Shown piece by piece: positions 45,703-55,069 of a stretch of 64,000 nt of DNA (positions within the stretch are counted from its first letter, which is position 1; each line of letters begins with the position of its first letter). The notes beneath the pieces were generated by a model, which saw only the letters and a list, made by a program, of their open reading frames with translations, ran no database searches and was not told where the DNA came from. This DNA is from Methylobacterium terricola (GTDB taxonomy: Bacteria > Pseudomonadota > Alphaproteobacteria > Rhizobiales > Beijerinckiaceae). Both the position numbers and the translations under genes were made by a program. The stretch covers positions 551,612 through 615,611 of the forward strand of contig NZ_VDDA01000004.1 of NCBI RefSeq assembly GCF_006151805.1. The letters are read 5' to 3'.

Positions 45703-45888
45703 GCAATCGTCCTCGCGTCCCGGGCCGCTGAACGGCCCTCGGGCACTCCAACCGGGATCGGGGCTTTTCGTATCGTGGTTCGATCGCGCCCGAATCTGTC
45801 GAAAGTATGGGCCGAGGCTCCGGACCGGAGCGTTCGGCCGTCACGAGTTAAGCCCCCGGCAGGGTTAAGGAATGGTGAGCATCCTTGC

Positions 45889-46305
45889 TCAACGTCGGGA
45901 GAGCGTGCGGCGCAGCGCCTCCGGCAGGCGCACCGCGCGCCCCTCGCGCACGCAGGCCACCACCACCTCGGCCCGCACCAGGGTCTCGTCGCCGCGGCGC
46001 ACCTCCTGGTCGAGATGCATCGAGGCGCCGCGCAGCTCGCGGGTCGCGGTCAGGACGGTGAGGGCGTCGTCCATGCGGGCGGGCTTGAGATAGTCGAGGC
46101 TCATCCGCCGCACCACGAAGACCAGGCCATCGGCCTCCCGGTGCAGCTCGGACTGGTCGCCGGCGAGCCCGCGCAGCAACTCGGTCCGGCCGCGCTCCAT
46201 GAAGCGCAGGTAGCTCGCGTGGTAGACGAAACCGGAGAAATCCGTGTCCTCGTAGTAGACGCGCACGGGCAGGGCGTGGGCGTCCGGGGGCAGGGTCTCA
46301 GTCAA
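45889..46305 (-). CDS. ybgC: YbgC-type acyl-CoA thioesterase of the Tol-Pal cluster
   Basis: Encodes 138 residues of the hot-dog thioesterase fold. The catalytic Asp lies in VYYEDTDFSGFVYHASYLRF, the hallmark of the YbgC/4-hydroxybenzoyl-CoA thioesterase group. The frame lacks an ATG at the right place; a TTG at 46305 (with GAGG about 10 nt upstream) gives the normal N-terminus (TETLPPDAHALPVRVYYEDT). It hydrolyses acyl-CoA or acyl-ACP and is conserved beside tolQRAB. The upstream 154 nt hold only repeats. Confidence 0.92.
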   Translation of the reverse strand: MTETLPPDAHALPVRVYYEDTDFSGFVYHASYLRFMERGRTELLRGLAGDQSELHREADGLVFVVRRMSLDYLKPARMDDALTVLTATRELRGASMHLDQEVRRGDETLVRAEVVVACVREGRAVRLPEALRRTLSRR

Positions 46306-46329
46306 CGCGGGGTCCTCGTCGGGGCACCT

Positions 46330-46352
46330 CCCCTCCCCCTTGTGGGGAGGGG
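46330..46352. repeat. cccctcccc/ggggagggg hairpin
   Basis: CCCCTCCCC (46330-46338) and GGGGAGGGG (46344-46352) pair over 9 bp. It is followed by ggggtgggggtgg and further G/C-rich inverted sequences to 46430. Similar hairpins lie at 24050-24074 and in 62160-62360. Lies between the metallophosphoesterase and ybgC genes. Confidence 0.6.
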
Positions 46353-46459
46353 TCGGGGGTGGGGGTGGCGCCGGGCAGAACCCGACGCCCAACTCTGCCC
46401 CACCCCCAGCCCCTCCCGACAGGAGGCAGGGGAAAGCTCTTGCATTCACAATACGCCAC

Positions 46460-47401
46460 TCACGCCGCCGCCTCCGCCCCCAGGTCCACCACCACGATCT
46501 CCGGCGGCACCCCGAGGCGGATCGGTGCGACGCTGAGCCCGAGCCCCCCGGAGATCACGAGGTCGCTCGCCTCGCGGACATGGCCGTAGACGTAGCGGCC
46601 GGGATAGCGCGAAGGCACCACGGGCGACCAGCCGAACAGCCGCACCTGCCCGCCATGGGTGTGGCCCGACAGGGTCAGCGCCACCCGGGCCGGAACCCGA
46701 GCGAAGATGTCGGGCTCGTGCGCCAGCAGGATCATCGGGGCGCCGTCCGGCACCGCGGCCAGGGTAGCCGGCAGGTCGTCCAGGCCGACCCGCTGGCCGC
46801 GGCGGCGCCGGCCCTGCAGGGCGAGCTGGTCCTCGAGCCCGGCGAGCCAGACCGGACCGGCGCGGGTGGCGAGCGGCACCGCCTCGTTCGACAGGACCCG
46901 GATGCCGTTCTGCGTCAGCGCGGCGCCGGAGATGGTCGGTCCGGCGCCGCGGCGCTGGGCCTCCGCGTCGCTCCACCAGTCATGATTGCCGAGCACCGCA
47001 TAGACGCCGAGCGGCGCCGTCAGCCGGCGCAGCACCGCCGCCCACTCGGCGGCGGGGACAATGCGCGTGACGTAGCGCTGGCCGGCCACGAAGTCGCCGA
47101 CCAGCACCACGAGATCGGCCCCGAGCGCGTTGGTCGCCGCGACGATCCCGGCGATGCGCTCCGCGCTCATCCAGGGCTCGCAGGCATGGATGTCGGTGAG
47201 GACGGCGATGCGCAGGGTGAGCCCGCCCGGCCAGGGCGCGGCGGGGTTGGGCTTGATCGCGTATCGCGTCACCACCTGCCGGAACGGCTCGATCCCGGTG
47301 GCGTAGGCGCCGGTGCTGAGCCCGGAGAGCGCGACGGCGCCCGCTCCCTGGAGCACGCGGCGGCGGGTGAAGAGGCGGTACCCCCTCCCCTCCTCACGCA
47401 T
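46460..47401 (-). CDS. Tat-exported metallophosphoesterase
   Basis: Encodes 313 residues. The N-terminus has a twin-arginine signal ([18 protein letters not shown]). The calcineurin-like metal-binding motifs follow in order: [10 protein letters not shown] (DxH), VLVGDFVAG (GD), [10 protein letters not shown] (GNHD) and [12 protein letters not shown] (GHTHGGQ). This is the YkuE/YpbG-like branch, sometimes acting on lipid A or UDP-diacylglucosamine; here the substrate is unknown. The ATG at 47401 overlaps the ruvB stop by 8 nt, so it is translated after ruvB. It separates ruvB from the tol genes. Confidence 0.9.
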   Translation of the reverse strand: MREEGRGYRLFTRRRVLQGAGAVALSGLSTGAYATGIEPFRQVVTRYAIKPNPAAPWPGGLTLRIAVLTDIHACEPWMSAERIAGIVAATNALGADLVVLVGDFVAGQRYVTRIVPAAEWAAVLRRLTAPLGVYAVLGNHDWWSDAEAQRRGAGPTISGAALTQNGIRVLSNEAVPLATRAGPVWLAGLEDQLALQGRRRRGQRVGLDDLPATLAAVPDGAPMILLAHEPDIFARVPARVALTLSGHTHGGQVRLFGWSPVVPSRYPGRYVYGHVREASDLVISGGLGLSVAPIRLGVPPEIVVVDLGAEAAA

Positions 47402-48437
47402 CCTCGTCCCCGGTGAACAGGCCGAACTGCACGGCGGGATCGCGGTTCGGCTCCGGCAGGCCGAGATGGCGGAAGGCATGGGCGGTGAGCACCCGGCCGC
47501 GCGGCGTGCGCTGCACGAAGCCCTTCTGGATCAGGTAGGGCTCGATGATCTCCTCGATCGCATCCCTCGGCTCGGAGAGCGCCGCCGCGATCGTCTCGAC
47601 CCCGACCGGCCCGCCGTTGAACGAGTGGGCGATGATGCCGAGATACTTGCGGTCCATCGTGTCGAGGCCGGACGGATCGACGTCGAGGAGCCGCAAGGCC
47701 CGGTCGGCGATGGCCCGGGTGATGGTCGGCGCGTCCTCCACGATGGCGAAGTCGCGCACCCGGCGCAGCAGCCGGCCGGCGATGCGCGGCGTGCCCCGGG
47801 CGCGCTTGGCGATCTCGTTGGCGCCGTCCGCCGCCATGCCGATGCCGAGCACCCGCGCGCCGCGGCTGACGATCAGCTCCAGCTCGTCGATGTCGTAGAA
47901 TTCGAGCCGGACCGGGATGCCGAACCGGTCGCGCAGCGGCGTCGTCAGCAGCCCCGCCCGGGTCGTGGCGGCGACCAGCGTGAACTTGGGCAGCTCGATC
48001 TTCACCGAGCGGGCGGCCGGTCCTTCGCCGATGATCAGGTCGAGCTGGTAATCCTCCATCGCCGGGTAGAGGATTTCCTCCACCGCCGGGTTGAGGCGGT
48101 GGATCTCGTCGATGAACAGGACGTCGCGCTCTTCCAGGTTGGTGAGCTGCGCGGCGAGGTCCCCGGCCTTGGCGATCACCGGGCCGGAGGTCGAGCGGAA
48201 GTTCACCCCGAGCTCGCGGGCGACGATCTGGGCGAGCGTCGTCTTGCCGAGGCCGGGCGGGCCGACGAACAGCACGTGGTCGAGGGCCTGGCCGGTCTTC
48301 TTGGCGGCGTCGATGAACACCTGGAGGTTGGCGCGCGCCGCCTTCTGGCCGGTGAAGTCGGCGAGGCTGAGCGGCCGGATCGAGGTGTCGAGATCGTCCA
48401 TGCGGCTCTCGGGGGTGAGGAGGGCTTTCTTGCTCAA
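47394..48437 (-). CDS. ruvB: Holliday junction branch-migration helicase RuvB
   Basis: Encodes 347 residues from a TTG at 48437 (an ATG at 48401, [13 protein letters not shown], is the alternative). Walker [10 protein letters not shown] at 59-67, Walker [10 protein letters not shown], sensor motif [18 protein letters not shown] and the C-terminal winged helix ([18 protein letters not shown]) are complete. It drives branch migration with RuvA. ruvC and ruvA are not upstream in this window: the chromate transporter gene is divergent, 137 nt away. Confidence 0.96.
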   Translation of the reverse strand: MSKKALLTPESRMDDLDTSIRPLSLADFTGQKAARANLQVFIDAAKKTGQALDHVLFVGPPGLGKTTLAQIVARELGVNFRSTSGPVIAKAGDLAAQLTNLEERDVLFIDEIHRLNPAVEEILYPAMEDYQLDLIIGEGPAARSVKIELPKFTLVAATTRAGLLTTPLRDRFGIPVRLEFYDIDELELIVSRGARVLGIGMAADGANEIAKRARGTPRIAGRLLRRVRDFAIVEDAPTITRAIADRALRLLDVDPSGLDTMDRKYLGIIAHSFNGGPVGVETIAAALSEPRDAIEEIIEPYLIQKGFVQRTPRGRVLTAHAFRHLGLPEPNRDPAVQFGLFTGDEDA

Positions 48438-48574
48438 GCGGGACCTGACGGCATGATCGTGCGGCGGCGCGAGGCCGGCGGCGCCCGCTCCCCGGATGTA
48501 GTCGCTGCCCCGTGTCGCACAACGCGACCGATCGCGCTACGCTGCGGCGCCCCCGCCCCGGAGAGCCCGAAACC

Positions 48575-49960
48575 GTGACGACAAGCCAGCCCGCGACGTC
48601 CGCGCAGGCGCCCCCCCGGCCGGTCACCGTGGCCGAGGCCCTGCCGGTCTGGCTGCGGGTCGCCGCCCTGTCCTTCGGCGGGCCGGCCGGGCAGATCGCG
48701 GTGATGCACCGGGTGCTGGTCGAGGAGCGGCGCTGGATCTCCGAGAACCGCTTCCTGCATGCCCTCAATTTCTGCACCCTGCTGCCCGGTCCGGAGGCGC
48801 AGCAGCTCGCGACTTACGTCGGCTGGCTGATGCACGGGCCCCGCGGCGGCCTTCTCGCCGGCGGGCTGTTCGTGCTGCCGGGGCTCGTGGCCATCATGGC
48901 CCTGAGCTACGTCTACGTGCTGTACGGCCAGGCCGGGCCGGTCGCCGGCGTGTTCTTCGGCCTCAAGGCCGCGGTGCTCGCCATCGTGATCGAGGCGGTG
49001 CAGCGCATCGGCCGGCGGGCCCTGCGCGGCCGGGTGATGCTCGGGCTCGCCGCTGCCGCCTTCGCGGGCATCTTCGTCCTCGACGTGCCGTTCCCGCTCA
49101 TCGTCGTGGCGGCGGGCCTCGTTGGGTTCCTCGGCGGCCGCACGGGACATCCGGATTTTCGCCCCGGCGGCGGCCACGCGGCGGGGGCGTCGGCCGGCCC
49201 CTACCTGTTCGGCGACGACGCGCTGCCACGCGAGCGGGCCTCCCTTGGCGGCACGCTCACGACCCTTGCCGCCTGGGCGGCGATCTGGCTCGTCCCGGTC
49301 GCCGCGCTCCTCGCGATCCTGGGTCCGGACGACGTGTTCTCGCGGATCGCGGTGTTCTTCTCCAAGATGGCGCTGGTGACCTTCGGCGGCGCCTACGCGG
49401 CCCTCGCCTACGTGGCGCAGGCGGCGGTGGAGCGGTACGGCTGGATGAAACCCGGGGAGATGCTCGACGGGCTCGGCATGGCCGAGACGACGCCCGGCCC
49501 GCTCATCATGGTGACGCAGTTCGTCGGCTTCCTCGCCGCCCACCGCGCCCCCGGGGCGCTGCCGCCGCTCGTCGCCGGCACGCTCGGCGGCCTCCTCACC
49601 ACCTGGGTCACCTTCGCGCCCTGCTTCCTGTGGATCTTCGTCGGCGCTCCGTATGTCGAGCGCCTGCGCGGCAACCGGGCGCTCGCCGGCGCGCTCTCGG
49701 CGATCACCGCGGCGGTGGTGGGGGTGATCCTCAATCTCGCGGTCTGGTTCGCGCTCCACACCCTGTTCCGGGAGCTGCGGCCGGTGGCCGTCGGGCCGAT
49801 CAGGGTCGAGGTGCCGGTGCTGGCCAGCGTCGATCCGTTCGCGCTCGCCCTGGCGCTCGCCGCGGCCGTGGCGGTGTTCCGGTTCAAGGCCGGGATGATC
49901 CCGGTGCTCGCGGCCTGCGCAGCGGCGGGGGCGGGCCTGCGGCTGGCGGGGCTGATCTGA
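48575..49960 (+). CDS. chrA: Chromate transporter, two-domain CHR family
   Basis: Encodes 461 residues from a GTG at 48575 (GGAGAG upstream). Two CHR domains form the halves. The first has LSFGGPAGQIAVMHRVLVEE and LNFCTLLPGPEAQQLATYVG, the second has VTFGGAYAALAYVAQAAVE and GMAETTPGPLIMVTQFVGF. Ten to twelve membrane segments are visible. Long-form ChrA proteins export chromate by proton motive force; sulfate or other oxyanions are possible. No chrB or other resistance gene is adjacent. Confidence 0.92.
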   Translation: MTTSQPATSAQAPPRPVTVAEALPVWLRVAALSFGGPAGQIAVMHRVLVEERRWISENRFLHALNFCTLLPGPEAQQLATYVGWLMHGPRGGLLAGGLFVLPGLVAIMALSYVYVLYGQAGPVAGVFFGLKAAVLAIVIEAVQRIGRRALRGRVMLGLAAAAFAGIFVLDVPFPLIVVAAGLVGFLGGRTGHPDFRPGGGHAAGASAGPYLFGDDALPRERASLGGTLTTLAAWAAIWLVPVAALLAILGPDDVFSRIAVFFSKMALVTFGGAYAALAYVAQAAVERYGWMKPGEMLDGLGMAETTPGPLIMVTQFVGFLAAHRAPGALPPLVAGTLGGLLTTWVTFAPCFLWIFVGAPYVERLRGNRALAGALSAITAAVVGVILNLAVWFALHTLFRELRPVAVGPIRVEVPVLASVDPFALALALAAAVAVFRFKAGMIPVLAACAAAGAGLRLAGLI

Positions 49961-50008
49961 CGGACCGGGCCGCGGCAGAAGCGGCTCACCGCTGCCACCT
50001 CACAGGGT

Positions 50009-50046
50009 CATCCCGGAGCGCGCCGAAGGCGAGAGCCCGGGATGAC
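50009..50046. repeat. 'tcatcccgg' palindromic intergenic repeat
   Basis: tcatcccggagcgcgcc and gagagcccgggatga form an imperfect stem-loop. Same class as 31791-31926 and 41389-41422. Confidence 0.6.
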
Positions 50047-50084
50047 GTGGAGCATCCGAGCGGCGGCAAGGCAGGGAACCGCCC

Positions 50085-50738
50085 TCAGAACTCCATATCC
50101 AGCTCCTCGATCTCCTCCGGCTCGTCCTCCGCCGCCGCGATCCATTCCCGCATCAGGTCCCACTCCATGATCCGGTCGCGATAGGCGGCGCAATCGGGCG
50201 GCAGCGCGACGCCGTAGGTGACGAAGCGGGTGCAGACCGGGGCGTACATCGCGTCCGCCACCACCGGCCGCGCCCCGAACAGGTAGGGGCCGCCATGGGC
50301 CTTGAGCGCGTCCTGCCAGATCTCGACCACCCGGGCGATGTCGGCCTGGGCGCCGCCCCAGAGCTTGAAGTCGGTGTAGCGGGCGCGCAGGTTCATCGGC
50401 AGGGCCGAGCGCAGGTTGATGAAGCCGCCATGCATCTCGCCCGAGATCGAGCGCGACCAGGAGCGCATGGCGAGGTCGTCGGGCAGGAGCCCGGCCTCGG
50501 GGCGCACCTCCGTGAGGTACTGGGCGATGGCGAGCACGTCCCAGACCCGCACCGCCCCGTGGGTGAGGCGCGGCACCAGGAACGACGGCGTGAGGTGCAG
50601 CAACTCGGCCCGGCTCGCCGGATCGCCGGACAGGACCTGCACGTCGAGGTCGAGCCCGGCCATGCGGCAGAGCAGCCAGCCCCGCAGCGACCAGGACGAG
50701 TAGTTGCGGCTGGAGATCGTCAGCGTCGCCTCGGCCAT
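50085..50738 (-). CDS. Glutathione S-transferase family protein
   Basis: Encodes 217 residues with the GST layout: thioredoxin-like N-domain (LTISSRNYSSWSLRGWLLCR, where Ser residues of NYSSWS are likely for glutathione activation; then TPSFLVPRL with the cis-Pro) and a helical C-domain (WQDALKAHGGPYLFGARPVV then ADAMYAPVCTRFVTY). Probably conjugates or reduces small electrophiles; substrate unknown. The ATG at 50738 has a GGGGAGGA site. The acidic C-terminus (EDEPEEIEELDMEF) is unusual. Convergent with chrA. Confidence 0.88.
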   Translation of the reverse strand: MAEATLTISSRNYSSWSLRGWLLCRMAGLDLDVQVLSGDPASRAELLHLTPSFLVPRLTHGAVRVWDVLAIAQYLTEVRPEAGLLPDDLAMRSWSRSISGEMHGGFINLRSALPMNLRARYTDFKLWGGAQADIARVVEIWQDALKAHGGPYLFGARPVVADAMYAPVCTRFVTYGVALPPDCAAYRDRIMEWDLMREWIAAAEDEPEEIEELDMEF

Positions 50739-51089
50739 CCCGTCCTCCCCGGGCCGGCAGCGCGGCCCGACTTCCCTTCGGTTTGCAACCTCGCGATCCA
50801 AGACTCGTGCCGAGGATCCAAGACTCGCGCCGAGAAGGATCTTGCCGATGGAGACCTTGCCGGGCCGGGGCCGACGCGGGGGCGGGCGGGCGCAACCCTC
50901 GCACAAGTCGACCGAAGCAGAGACAGGCCCGGTCCGCAATGGACTTGGCACGAGGGTCGCATCCCGCCGGGACGAGGACGGCTGCCGTCGCGATCCGCCG
51001 AAAGTCCGGTCGCGCGGGCAGAAAGCCGTGTCTTACTCTTGCCGGCGGGCCGCACCCCAAGGCGTGTCCGTGAGGGAGTGCTCGGGCCG
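50739..51089. other. Intergenic region with 20-nt tandem repeat
   Basis: No gene supported. Bases 50795-50834 are two adjacent copies of gatccaagactcgygccgag (19 of 20 identical). It holds the divergent promoters of the glutathione transferase and PHB depolymerase genes. Confidence 0.5.
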
Positions 51090-52304
51090 ATGCTCTATGA
51101 TGCCTTCGAGGTCCAGTCTGACATCGCCAGCGCCACCCGCGCCTGGGGCCGCGTGCTGCACGACGGCACGGCGCCCTGGATGCGGGCCGGCTACGGCGCG
51201 CCGGCGACCTGGGTCGCGGCCGCCGCCCGGATGATGATGCGGGCCGGCCTCACCCATGCCCGGCCCTCCTACGGGATCGACGCGGTGCGGGTCGGCAACC
51301 GCGAGGTGCCGGTGATCGAGGAGCCGGTGCTCTCCACGCCGTTCGGCACCCTGCTGCGCTTCCGCAAGGACGTCGTCCGCGAGCAGCCGCGGGTGCTGGT
51401 GGTGGCCCCCCTGTCGGGGCATTTCGGCACGCTCCTGCGCGGCACGGTGCGCACCCTGCTGGCCGACCACGACGTCTACATCACCGACTGGCACAATGCC
51501 CGCGACGTGCCGCTGAGCGCCGGCCGCTTCGGCTTCGACGACTACGTCGCCCACCTGGTGCAGTTCCTGGAGACGATCGGAGAGGGCGCCCACCTCGTCG
51601 CGGTGTGCCAGCCCGCCGTGCAGGCGCTCGCCGCCGCCGCGGTGATGGCCGAGAGCCGCAACGCGGCGCATCCGGCGAGCATGACCCTGATGGCCGGCCC
51701 GGTCGACACGCGGATCAACCCGACCAAGGTCAACGAGCTCGCCACCTCGCGGCCGATCGAGTGGTTCGAGAAGAACCTGATCGCCACCGTGCCGCGCCGC
51801 CATGCCGGGGCCGGGCGCCGGGTCTATCCGGGCTTCATGCAGGTCGGGGCCTTCATGTCGATGAACGCCGCCCGCCACATGCACGGCCACCTCGACCTCT
51901 ACTGGCACCTCGCCGACGGCGAGACCGCCAAGGCAGCGCAGATCGAGACCTTCTACGACGAGTATTTCGCGGTGCTCGACCTCGCGGCGGAGTTCTACCT
52001 CGAGACGGTCAAGACCGTGTTCCAGGACGCGACGCTCGCCCAGAACAAGCTGACCTTCCGCGGCAACCCGATCGACACGCGGGCGATCCGCAAGACGGCC
52101 CTGATGACGGTCGAGGGCGAGCGCGACGACATCTGCGCCGTCGGCCAGACGATGGCGGCGCACGACCTCTGCACCGGCCTCAAGCCCTTCCGCAAGCGCC
52201 ATCACCTGCAGCCCGGCGTCGGCCATTACGGGGTGTTCTCCGGCCGCAAGTGGGAGGGCCAGACCTATCCGCTGGTGCGCAGCTTCATCCAGGCCAACGC
52301 TTGA
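51090..52304 (+). CDS. phaZ: Intracellular polyhydroxybutyrate depolymerase
   Basis: Encodes 404 residues. No signal peptide. The lipase-like nucleophile is a cysteine, Cys173 in AHLVAVCQPAVQAL, as in intracellular PhaZ enzymes; the C-terminal region (GVGHYGVFSGRKWEGQTYPL) holds the catalytic His and matches the PHB_depo_C family. It mobilises stored polyhydroxybutyrate. N-terminus MLYDAFEVQSDI is usual for the family. No other pha gene is adjacent, and rpsU follows after 321 nt. Confidence 0.94.
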   Translation: MLYDAFEVQSDIASATRAWGRVLHDGTAPWMRAGYGAPATWVAAAARMMMRAGLTHARPSYGIDAVRVGNREVPVIEEPVLSTPFGTLLRFRKDVVREQPRVLVVAPLSGHFGTLLRGTVRTLLADHDVYITDWHNARDVPLSAGRFGFDDYVAHLVQFLETIGEGAHLVAVCQPAVQALAAAAVMAESRNAAHPASMTLMAGPVDTRINPTKVNELATSRPIEWFEKNLIATVPRRHAGAGRRVYPGFMQVGAFMSMNAARHMHGHLDLYWHLADGETAKAAQIETFYDEYFAVLDLAAEFYLETVKTVFQDATLAQNKLTFRGNPIDTRAIRKTALMTVEGERDDICAVGQTMAAHDLCTGLKPFRKRHHLQPGVGHYGVFSGRKWEGQTYPLVRSFIQANA

Positions 52305-52625
52305 TCGCCCAAGCCCGTCGCCTCGATGCGACGGTGTCCCTGACGACGGCCACGCTCGGCCCGCGCGCCGCTCAAATTTCGGTCAGGCAGCCACTCCCCG
52401 GTTGGAAGTCCTGGCGGAGTGGTGTAAGGCCGCGATCAGGCGCATACCGTGCGCCGACAGCTTGCGCCGGGCTCCGGTGCAACCGCGATGCGACCTAAGC
52501 CCCTCCCGGTCCTTCCAGGTCCGGGCCGTGGGGCGCATTTCGGTTGGCCGGGCAGGCAGCCATCCGGGCGCGTTCCGCGCAAGGTCGGCCACGTTTTTCG
52601 GATTTAGACGAAAGGATAGATACCC
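52305..52625. other. Intergenic region upstream of rpsU
   Basis: No gene supported in 321 nt. The last 70 nt (cacgtttttcggatttagacg onward) are less GC-rich and include an AAAGGA site for rpsU; the region may be the rpsU promoter and leader. Confidence 0.45.
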
Positions 52626-52931
52626 TTGCAGGTACTCGTTCGGGACAACAACGTCGATCAGGCCCTCCGCGTCCTCAAGAAGAAGATGCAGCGCGAGGGC
52701 ATCTTCCGCGAGATGAAGCAGCGCAAGGCCTACGAGAAGCCGTCGGTGCGCAAGGCCCGCGAGAAGGCGGAGGCCGTGCGCCGCGCCCGCAAGCAGGCCC
52801 GCAAGACCGCGATCCGCGAGGGTCTGATCGCTGCGCCGAAGCCGAAGCCCCGCGTCGGCGGTCCCCGCCGTCCCGGCATGGCCCCGTCGGCGTCCGCTCC
52901 GGCCGCCGCCGCTCCGGCTGCCAACGCGTAA
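52626..52931 (+). CDS. rpsU: Ribosomal protein bS21
   Basis: Encodes 101 residues from a TTG at 52626. Residues 1-70 are bS21 ([20 protein letters not shown] and [19 protein letters not shown]), with an Ala/Pro-rich extension to residue 101 typical of this group. Part of the 30S subunit near the anti-Shine-Dalgarno. The TTG is used because it gives the exact family N-terminus and follows an AAAGGATAG stretch. Probably monocistronic with a terminator hairpin downstream. Confidence 0.95.
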   Translation: MQVLVRDNNVDQALRVLKKKMQREGIFREMKQRKAYEKPSVRKAREKAEAVRRARKQARKTAIREGLIAAPKPKPRVGGPRRPGMAPSASAPAAAAPAANA

Positions 52932-52984
52932 GCCTCCGGCTGAGCCCCGGCCGCCCGCGCGGCGGGGCCCATCCCGAATCCGTC

Positions 52985-53013
52985 GAGCCCGACGCCGCGA
53001 GGCGTGCGGGCTC
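52985..53013. terminator. Hairpin between rpsU and the receiver gene
   Basis: GAGCCCGACGCC and GGCGTGCGGGCTC pair with one bulge around a gcga loop. Located between convergent genes, it could terminate both; another GC-rich stem lies at 52943-52969. Confidence 0.5.
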
Positions 53014-53027
53014 TTCGCGTCTGGGTC

Positions 53028-53411
53028 TCAGGCCGCGGCGGAATAGGCTGCCCGCTCGGCCTCGACCAGCACGTCGAGGGGCCGCCAGGGCTTCTGCATG
53101 TAGACGGCGTGGTCCGGCACCGCCTGGGCCGCGCCCGGCCGCGAGGTCACCACCAGGCGCACGTCCGGCCAGTCCCGCTCGACGGTGCGGGCCAGGGTGG
53201 CGCCGTCCATCTCGCCGGAGAGCTGCATCTCCGTGAACAGCAGCGCCACCTCGGAGCCGTGCTCGCGCATCACCGCGAGGGCATCGGCGGCACTGTCGCA
53301 GGTGATGACCGCGAGGTCGGTCTCCTCCAGGATCGCCGCGGCGAAGTCCCGAACGGATTCATCGTCCTCCACCACGACGGCGATCGGCGCGGTGGGTGCT
53401 GCTCTGCCCAT
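53028..53411 (-). CDS. Stand-alone receiver-domain protein with Glu at the phospho-site
   Basis: Encodes 127 residues, a receiver domain and nothing else. Acidic pocket residues Glu15-Asp16-Asp17 (VVVEDDESVRD) and the conserved Lys107 (YMQKPWRP) are present. The position that is Asp in the usual LLFTDxxMPG motif reads LLFTEMQLSG, so residue 61 is Glu. That would prevent normal phosphorylation or mimic it. These short single-domain regulators are numerous in Methylobacterium. No kinase gene is adjacent. Confidence 0.88.
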   Translation of the reverse strand: MGRAAPTAPIAVVVEDDESVRDFAAAILEETDLAVITCDSAADALAVMREHGSEVALLFTEMQLSGEMDGATLARTVERDWPDVRLVVTSRPGAAQAVPDHAVYMQKPWRPLDVLVEAERAAYSAAA

Positions 53412-53880
53412 GAAGCCTCCTGTCAGTCTTCGACTGTTGTTCGTATCTGGCCCGGGTCCTCGTGAGTGCTCGGGACATGGTGGTGCGATCGGCCGCCCGG
53501 CGAATCCCCTCGCCGCCCCACGACGTGGGAGCGGACGGGCGCGACGGGACGGAGATCGGGCCCGGCGTGAGACGCCAGCCGGGGCAACGCGGACGCAAGC
53601 CGGCTACGCGAACACGCCTGCGTGAGCATCAACGACCCAATGCTGACATTGATCCCCGCCATAGGTCTACCTTCGCACGGCGGATGATGCGCCCTCCGCA
53701 TGACGTGCCTTACCCAAGGGCCGTTGCCTGCTGCTTAGGCATGTTGCAGCGCCGTAGGCCGGATGCGGTGCATTAACGGGCTGTTCACCGTCCTGCGCGG
53801 AATGTTACCTTTCGATGACGGCGGCGGACGAGGCACGGCCCGAGGCGGGACCGGCACACGCCGCGGGGGGTGAAGAGCCG
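53412..53880. other. Intergenic region, no gene supported
   Basis: About 470 nt without a credible gene. It includes likely promoter sequence for the receiver gene and for the amidotransferase gene. A GTGAAGAG ribosome site precedes 53881. Confidence 0.45.
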
Positions 53881-54672
53881 ATGTGCCGCTTCCTCGCCTA
53901 CCACGGCGATCCGGTCTATCTCGACGAGCTGGTCTGCGCACCGACCCACTCCCTCGTGCACCAGTCGCTGCACGCCGCGGAGGCCCAGACCGAAACCAAC
54001 GGCGACGGCTTCGGCATCGGCTGGTATGGCGAGCGGCCGGAGCCCGGCCTCTACCGCGACGTGCGCCCGGCCTGGTCCGACGAGAATCTGCGCAGCCTCT
54101 CCCGGCAGATCCGCGCCCGCACCTTCTTCGCCCATGTGCGCGCGGCGACCGGCACGGCGACCACCCGGGCGAACTGCCACCCCTTCGCCCATGGCCGTCA
54201 CCTGTTCATGCATAACGGCCAGATCGGCGGTTATGCCCGCATCCGCCGGCGGCTCGAGGCGCTGATCCCGGATGCGCTCTACGAGGCGCGCCAGGGCGCG
54301 ACCGATTCGGAGGCCTTGTTCCTGCTGGCCCTCGCCAACGGCCTCGAGCACGATCCCGTCAGCGCGATGGCGACGAGCGTGTCGACCGCCCGCGGCCTGA
54401 TGCGCGAGGCCGGCATCGACGAACCGCTGCGCTTCACCGCCGTGCTCACCGACGGCGAGAGCCTCACCGCCTACCGCTGGGCCTGCGACGGCCGACCGCC
54501 GAGCCTGTATTGGCGCGAGACCGGCACCGGCCTCGCCGTCGTCTCCGAGCCGATCGACGGCCTGCGCGCCGGCTGGGCCGAGGTGCCGAAGGGCGGGACG
54601 CTGCTGGCGCGTCCGGGCCAGCCGGTGCGGGTGATCGGGCCGGAGACGGAGGAGCGGCGGGCGGCGGCCTGA
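53881..54672 (+). CDS. Class II glutamine amidotransferase
   Basis: Encodes 263 residues. The ATG at 53881 places the nucleophile Cys at residue 2 (MCRFLAYHGDPVYLDEL), required for Ntn-type class II amidotransferases. Further motifs are QTETNGDGFGIGWYG, FFAHVRAATGTATTRANCHP and FMHNGQIGGY. It resembles YafJ/EgtC-like stand-alone domains, which hydrolyse gamma-glutamyl amide bonds; the real substrate is unknown. No ergothioneine genes are adjacent. Confidence 0.9.
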   Translation: MCRFLAYHGDPVYLDELVCAPTHSLVHQSLHAAEAQTETNGDGFGIGWYGERPEPGLYRDVRPAWSDENLRSLSRQIRARTFFAHVRAATGTATTRANCHPFAHGRHLFMHNGQIGGYARIRRRLEALIPDALYEARQGATDSEALFLLALANGLEHDPVSAMATSVSTARGLMREAGIDEPLRFTAVLTDGESLTAYRWACDGRPPSLYWRETGTGLAVVSEPIDGLRAGWAEVPKGGTLLARPGQPVRVIGPETEERRAAA

Positions 54673-55069
54673 GGGCCGGGCCCGACCGGTCGGCGATGGG
54701 CCAGTGCCGCGTCGCGGTGAACGGTCGGGAGCGTGGCCTGCTTCGCCCGGTCTCGCATGCGGGCCGAGCGCTTCGTCCCTCGTCCGCGCAGCCGGGCGTT
54801 CCAGGGGAAAGCGCGGGGGCTCCTCTCATCGTGGGCGCCGGCGCTGTCCGGCGACCGCACGACCGCAGAGGCGCAAGGACCCCTCGCCCGGCGATTCCCC
54901 GCCGAGAGCAGCCTCCGACGGCACCGTCGTCGGATGGATAGGCTCGCGTCGACGTCGATGCGCATGATCAGGCCTATCCCGGAAGCACGGGGATGACCTC
55001 CCACGACATCCGGGAGTCGCTCAAATCCGACCCGGCACGGGGACGGGATCCGGACCGGCTCGCGCGCGG
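54673..55069. other. Intergenic region, no gene supported
   Basis: Nearly 400 nt between convergent genes; reading frames are compositional. No strong palindrome noticed. Confidence 0.4.

Noticed and set aside
43579..46536. Open frame of almost 1000 codons opposite tolA-tolR-tolQ
   Set aside because: It mirrors the Ala-rich TolA helix and the tol genes; it is a shadow of repetitive GC-rich DNA.
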